Positions 35,013 through 38,621 of a stretch of DNA of 38,621 nucleotides are shown here, in pieces. Under the pieces are notes generated by a model, which was given only the letters and a program-made list of their open reading frames with translations, did no database searches and was not told the DNA's origin. The position numbers and the translations under genes are program-made. How positions within the stretch are numbered: the stretch's first letter is position 1; every line of letters starts with the position of its first letter. Source of the stretch: JACJVV01 sp047602755 (lineage in GTDB: Archaea; Nanobdellota; Nanobdellia; Woesearchaeales; JACJVV01); the NCBI GenBank assembly GCA_047602755.1, contig JBLKOM010000010.1:1-38621 (forward strand). The letters are read 5' to 3'.

Positions 35013-35039
35013 AGTGTAAAAAACACATTAATATATAAA
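35013..35039 (-). promoter_or_regulatory. nrtR promoter with autoregulatory site
   Basis: GTGT-aaaaa-ACAC (35014-35026) lies between the ATG and the TATA box TAATATATAAA (35029-35039, read on the minus strand). The AGTGTAA…TAATATATAAA frame is the same as at the pncB operon promoter, though the right half-site is shifted by two bases. It suggests NrtR autoregulation. Confidence 0.6.
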
Positions 35040-35074
35040 ACTTATCAATGCAATCAAGAATATCTAGTGAAATC

Positions 35075-35086
35075 TATATATATTTA
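35075..35086 (+). promoter_or_regulatory. TATA box of the ADP-ribosylglycohydrolase gene
   Basis: TATATATATTTA lies about 32 nt (centre) before the ATG at 35112, the distance expected for a near-leaderless archaeal transcript. This decided the start over the TTG at 35091, which would lie upstream of the transcript. Confidence 0.45.
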
Positions 35087-35111
35087 TTAATTGAAAAAGA
35101 TTTCAAAGAAT

Positions 35112-36053
35112 ATGCAATTAAATAGAATATCCAATATGTTATTAGGCATTGCTATTGGTGATACATTTGGTGCAGGTTATGAATTTGCATATCCTAAAAT
35201 AACAGACTATGCTAATATTGATACAAAAGCATATCGAGAACATCCAAATAAAAATTTTAAGCATGCTGCAGGAAGGTACACTGATGATACTCAAATGAGT
35301 ATTGCTGTTGCAGAGCTAATGCTTAGTAATAAACCATTTACACATTTAAATTTAGCAACAAGAATATTTGAATGTTATAAAAGGGATCCTACTATTGGGT
35401 ATGCAAAAGGATTTCAAGCTTTTCTTGATAGTATTAATTCTGGTGAAGAATTTCTAGAGAAAATAAAACCTGATTCAATACGAAATGGGGCAGCAATACG
35501 TGCCTTGCCAATAGGAATTCATCCAAATATTGAAACTGTAATTGAATATGCAAGAATAAACGCAGAAATAACACATAATACACCAAAGGGTATTGCATCT
35601 TCAGTTTTTATAGCTTTATTAGCACATAAATTATTATATGACCAATCAGATATATTTTATGTTGATGAAGAAATAATTAATCCTCATATAATGAAAATAG
35701 ATAATGAAACTGCTTCTTATTTAAATGAAGTATGGTTGATGAAAGAATTAGATTTAGAATTATTATTAGGAGACCATAAAAACAAAGGAGTGCCTTGTGA
35801 TGGTATGAGGACATGTGGTGCAGCATTACATGCATTTACTGATTATAGTACACCTTTTGAAGTTTTAACTTATAGCGTTCTGCTTGGTGGAGATACAGAT
35901 AGCACAGCGTCAGTTGCATTGGGATTAAAAATGATTGACCATAACGTTTCTGGGTTACCTTCTTTTTTATTTAATGATCTAGATAATGGTAAATATGGAA
36001 GAGATTATTTAATACAATTAGGGAAAAAATTATCAGAAAAGTATATTATCTAG
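35112..36053 (+). CDS. ADP-ribosylglycohydrolase (ARH/DraG family)
   Basis: The 313-aa protein removes ADP-ribose from proteins, nucleic acids or small molecules. The two dinuclear metal motifs are intact: GRYTDDTQM (T57-D58-D59-T60) and GGDTDSTA (D261, D263). RNGAAIRALP and the early GIAIGDTFGAGYE are also family hallmarks. The length matches DraG/ARH enzymes of about 300 aa. It is divergent from nrtR with about 100 bp between starts. Released ADP-ribose is the effector of NrtR and a likely substrate of the nearby Nudix enzyme, so this gene ties ADP-ribosylation to NAD synthesis. The modified target is unknown, and no ADP-ribosyltransferase is visible. Confidence 0.92.
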   Translation: MQLNRISNMLLGIAIGDTFGAGYEFAYPKITDYANIDTKAYREHPNKNFKHAAGRYTDDTQMSIAVAELMLSNKPFTHLNLATRIFECYKRDPTIGYAKGFQAFLDSINSGEEFLEKIKPDSIRNGAAIRALPIGIHPNIETVIEYARINAEITHNTPKGIASSVFIALLAHKLLYDQSDIFYVDEEIINPHIMKIDNETASYLNEVWLMKELDLELLLGDHKNKGVPCDGMRTCGAALHAFTDYSTPFEVLTYSVLLGGDTDSTASVALGLKMIDHNVSGLPSFLFNDLDNGKYGRDYLIQLGKKLSEKYII

Positions 36054-36127
36054 TTTATGTGAATTATTAAATAAATGGTAAGTATGATACACAATAAATA
36101 TATAAATCTAAAAGATATTAAGTAAAT

Positions 36128-36424
36128 ATGAAAGAATATATTGTAAAATTCAGAAACAAAATATATAGAATAAAAAGAAGAATACGTTTGTTTAGGGCTA
36201 ATGAATGGTTTATTTTTTATCAGAATAAATGGTGCATTGTAGGTGGTGTAAGAAAAAATGATAAATTCATACCTGCAAAGAAGATGAAATCTGATTTATT
36301 AAATTACAAAGGATATGAATTAGTCTTTAGTAACACTACAAAAGACCAAAATTTCCCATTAGATTATTGGACAAATGGAACTTTATGTGGTTGTATTGAA
36401 TTAGAAGAAATAAAAAAGAAATAA
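36128..36424 (+). CDS. Small unknown protein, basic N terminus
   Basis: The 98-aa protein starts MKEYIVKFRNKIYRIKRRIRLF, with very basic amphipathic strands, then WFIFYQNKWCIVGGVR and ends in an acidic tail. It looks like a small beta-rich fold with three Cys. No family is recognised. It has its own AT-rich upstream sequence and no clear Shine-Dalgarno site, and lies 74 bp after the glycohydrolase on the same strand. Confidence 0.55.
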   Translation: MKEYIVKFRNKIYRIKRRIRLFRANEWFIFYQNKWCIVGGVRKNDKFIPAKKMKSDLLNYKGYELVFSNTTKDQNFPLDYWTNGTLCGCIELEEIKKK

Positions 36425-36528
36425 AGTCTTGCTTTGTGATTAGAAGTATAATATAATTAATATAACTTTTAATGATTATATTAATTGTTTTAACAAGTTT
36501 TATAAATATTTTTTATATATACAATATA

Positions 36529-37191
36529 ATGTTTAATTGTAATCATAATGGAAGATGCTGTGAAGATCCTACAACTCAAATTAGTTTAACACTTGGGGAT
36601 CTTAAAAGAATTTCTATGAAACATAAAAAAACAGTTGTTCAACTATATCAAGAAGGGATAATTGGAATATTTCCATTTGGTAATCCATTCAAAGATAATG
36701 AATATGAAACAGATGTTGGATTATTTGTCCCTTGTAAGCATAGGATCTATGATGAAAGAATAGGTAAAACTATTTGTTCAGTATATGAAAAAAGACCATT
36801 AAATTGTAGACTATTCCCAATATGGATATTAGCTGATGCTCCTTTAAGTGAAATTATTGATTTCTCAGAGAAACATCCATGTGGGAAGTGTTGTGGGATA
36901 GATGATGATTTTGAAGAAGATAGAAAAATATATCGTGCATATAAAAATGATTTAGTTAAAATATTAGAGACAGAAGTTCATCTTTCTGACCCATTTTATG
37001 AGAAAATAGGTTTAAAACAAAAAATTATTACTAAAAAATCAAAAACACAAAAAGATGATTTAGTAATAGTAAAGAAATTGGTAAAAAAATTACAAAAACA
37101 AAATTTTACAGATGTATTTACAAAAATAGAACAAGAAATAGCAAAACATAATTTTGTTGTTAATTTACCATCTATGGGAGATTACTTATAA
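36529..37191 (+). CDS. YkgJ-type CxxCC metal-binding protein
   Basis: The 220-aa protein has the cysteine signature of the YkgJ (zinc/iron-chelating) family: CNHNGRCCED near the N terminus, CKHR, CSVYEKRPLNCRLFP, and CGKCC at about 120. It likely binds an Fe-S cluster or zinc. I chose the ATG at 36529: the longer frame from 36472 adds a hydrophobic stretch translated from AT-rich promoter-like DNA (TTTATAAATATTTT about 25 nt upstream), and the family starts near the first Cys. The C-terminal 70 residues are basic and helical. Its stop overlaps the HAD gene start by one base (TAATG). Confidence 0.8.
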   Translation: MFNCNHNGRCCEDPTTQISLTLGDLKRISMKHKKTVVQLYQEGIIGIFPFGNPFKDNEYETDVGLFVPCKHRIYDERIGKTICSVYEKRPLNCRLFPIWILADAPLSEIIDFSEKHPCGKCCGIDDDFEEDRKIYRAYKNDLVKILETEVHLSDPFYEKIGLKQKIITKKSKTQKDDLVIVKKLVKKLQKQNFTDVFTKIEQEIAKHNFVVNLPSMGDYL

Positions 37192-37814
37192 TGATTATTG
37201 GATTTGATCTTGATGGAACTTTAATTGATACACTTGAAAATCATATAGAAGCATTTCTAAAAGCAGCTAAAGAAATGGACATTGAAGTTACTAGAGATTT
37301 CTTAATTGATAACCAAGGAATGATTGCTGAAGAATTAATTAGTAATGTAAATCCAGACATCGATAAAAATAAAGCAGAGTCTTTTCTTAAATTATATAGA
37401 GAATATTTAAATAGTAATATTGACAACTTACAACCTTTTCCGGAGACTGTTTCTGCACTAACCAATATTAGAAAGAAAGCAGAGATAGCAATAATTTCTA
37501 ATACACATTACAATATGATACTACACAGATTAGAGCAATGTGGATTAAATCCTTTATTTTTTGATTTAATTATTGGGTCAGATTTAGTCAATCACCCAAA
37601 ACCATTTCCAGATGAGATCCAAATTGTAGAGAAGATTAAGAAACATAAATTAGATTTATATGTTGGTGATACACATATTGATGCGATTACTGGAAGAAGA
37701 GCAAAAGTAAAAACTGTTATTATCTCAAGAGATGATTCACAACTTAAAAAAATAAAAAAAGCAAAACCTTACAAAGTGATAAGAAATTTAAATGAGATTG
37801 AAGAAATGATATAA
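37191..37814 (+). CDS. HAD-superfamily phosphatase, phosphoglycolate-phosphatase-like
   Basis: The 207-aa protein has all four HAD motifs: DLDGT (D6-D8 nucleophile pair), ISNT (motif II), the lysine of HPKPFP (motif III) and GDTHID (motif IV). A helical cap lies between residues about 15 and 85, as in subfamily I phosphoglycolate and beta-phosphoglucomutase-like enzymes. The substrate cannot be read from sequence. Translation is coupled to the YkgJ-type gene by a one-base overlap. Confidence 0.9.
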   Translation: MIIGFDLDGTLIDTLENHIEAFLKAAKEMDIEVTRDFLIDNQGMIAEELISNVNPDIDKNKAESFLKLYREYLNSNIDNLQPFPETVSALTNIRKKAEIAIISNTHYNMILHRLEQCGLNPLFFDLIIGSDLVNHPKPFPDEIQIVEKIKKHKLDLYVGDTHIDAITGRRAKVKTVIISRDDSQLKKIKKAKPYKVIRNLNEIEEMI

Positions 37815-37849
37815 ACCAAGTTGTATATCTAAGAATCTTTCTGAATCAT

Positions 37850-38621
37850 TTATTGAATTCTTAATGAGGGCGCCATAAAAACAAATTGTTCCCATGAAGA
37901 AATATCAACTAATGAATCATATGAAATATCTAATGAAGGATTTGTTATTCTGGCTGCAACATAATAATTACTTTCTTTTTTAATACAGTTATATCCAACA
38001 ACATTTGGTCTAAAAGAATCACAAATACCCTCAAAACCTTGGTACATTACACCATAAACACGTGAAGGACTTGAATCACCATGATTATTTTGAGTCTCAT
38101 ATTCAGCCATACCAAAAATACTACGTTGTCCAATTCTTGATAAATAAATTGTATTAAGGTCTAATAACTTGCGTGGGTTACCTAAGTTACCACAAATATA
38201 CTGGAGATTATCTATACAACCATCACATTCAAAATCAGGTATATGATTTGACAAAGGAAAAACTAATTCAGATTGAATATATAAGTCTTCAGCCAATCTT
38301 TGAAGTATAGAATAATCATAAGCTCTAAAATCATTTTGATTTGACAAAGCATCAATTAATGCTCGCATAAAATTTGTAAATAATCTCTTAAGAATGTTAT
38401 TATAAGAATCAGGTGATGATATTATCTGCTTTGAGAAGATTAAAGTATTTTTTTGAGGATTAAAATATAAATTATTACCACAACTTAGAAGATTATTAGG
38501 TTCACTAACTCCTTGTTTACAATTAGATAATGAACTACCAAAAACTTCACCTAAATCTACAGGATTACGAAGATTTACACCAGAAGTTGTAACAGGATCA
38601 ACCAAATAATTTATTGAAGTA
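37850..38621 (-). CDS. Unknown cysteine-containing protein, 5' end outside the window
   Basis: The frame stays open to the last base of the window (TTG at 38605 is only the first near-start codon), so the true start probably lies beyond the window. About 257 residues are visible, with at least eight cysteines, including CDGC (around residue 127 of the part after 38605), CGN and CDSF. No known family is recognised. There is no membrane helix in the visible part. The C-terminal part (YYVAARITNPSLDISYDSL) looks beta-rich. Paired cysteines suggest either metal binding or an exported disulphide-bonded protein. It converges on the HAD gene, with 35 bp between the stops. Confidence 0.55.
   Translation of the reverse strand, partial: TSINYLVDPVTTSGVNLRNPVDLGEVFGSSLSNCKQGVSEPNNLLSCGNNLYFNPQKNTLIFSKQIISSPDSYNNILKRLFTNFMRALIDALSNQNDFRAYDYSILQRLAEDLYIQSELVFPLSNHIPDFECDGCIDNLQYICGNLGNPRKLLDLNTIYLSRIGQRSIFGMAEYETQNNHGDSSPSRVYGVMYQGFEGICDSFRPNVVGYNCIKKESNYYVAARITNPSLDISYDSLVDISSWEQFVFMAPSLRIQ

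Noticed and set aside
36472..36528. Hydrophobic N-terminal helix on the YkgJ-type protein
   Set aside because: The segment is translated from TATA-like AT-rich DNA directly ahead of an ATG that matches the family start.

Overview
This is an AT-rich window, very probably from an archaeon. The evidence is an archaeal NadM-type adenylyltransferase, a short archaeal-type glucan phosphorylase, an archaeal TctA-family permease, TATA boxes about 22-32 nt ahead of start codons (near-leaderless first genes), and GGTGA/GGAGG Shine-Dalgarno sites on genes inside operons. Gene style (tiny proteins, stand-alone small AAA ATPases, short enzymes) suggests a DPANN/Woesearchaeota-like lineage, but that placement is inference. 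No rRNA, tRNA, CRISPR array or insertion sequence was recognised.

Layout. 1-6130 (mostly minus strand): a structured non-coding element, a receiver-domain protein, a TraB/TIKI-like protein, an HtrA-like serine protease, a membrane protein, and an unknown 502-aa protein with a HEYFH zincin. 6242-11036: two GT-C-type membrane glycosyltransferase-like proteins and a TctA-family permease. 11037-12990: gene-poor, with two tiny membrane proteins, a 30-bp copy of the permease start and an odd structured block. 12991-20713: DMT transporter, tRNA-dihydrouridine synthase, YceI lipoprotein, glucan phosphorylase, anchored Ig-like surface protein, a tandem AAA ATPase pair (one with ruined nucleotide-binding motifs), a tiny ORF and an HD hydrolase.

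20795-36053 is the most interesting part: a large NAD-centred region. A minus-strand array from 33947 to 24236 holds an 83-aa protein, pncB, a 64-aa protein, a 36-aa protein, pncA, nadE, a Nudix ADP-ribose hydrolase-like protein, a nadM-like adenylyltransferase, a Hanks-type kinase, a VWA protein, a GATase-like protein and a truncated pyruvate-kinase-like protein. Facing it is a plus-strand operon of a ribbon-helix-helix regulator, a methyltransferase, a nucleoside-phosphorylase-like protein and a NAD-kinase-like protein. Upstream sits nrtR, whose protein has the Nudix plus winged-helix form of the ADP-ribose-sensing NAD repressor, divergent from an ADP-ribosylglycohydrolase. Four matching operator-like sites lie before nrtR, before and inside the leader of the pncB operon, and just after pncB.

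Reading: nicotinamide is deamidated (PncA), ribosylated (PncB), adenylylated (NadM-like) and amidated (NadE) to NAD, and perhaps phosphorylated to NADP. ADP-ribose made by NAD consumption or released by the glycohydrolase is degraded by Nudix and sensed by NrtR. The kinase/VWA/GATase-like/PK-like tail of the array has no textbook role in NAD synthesis and is the best candidate for an undescribed system.

36128-38621: a 98-aa unknown, a CxxCC-type metal-binding protein overlapping a HAD phosphatase, and a cysteine-containing unknown protein cut by the window edge.
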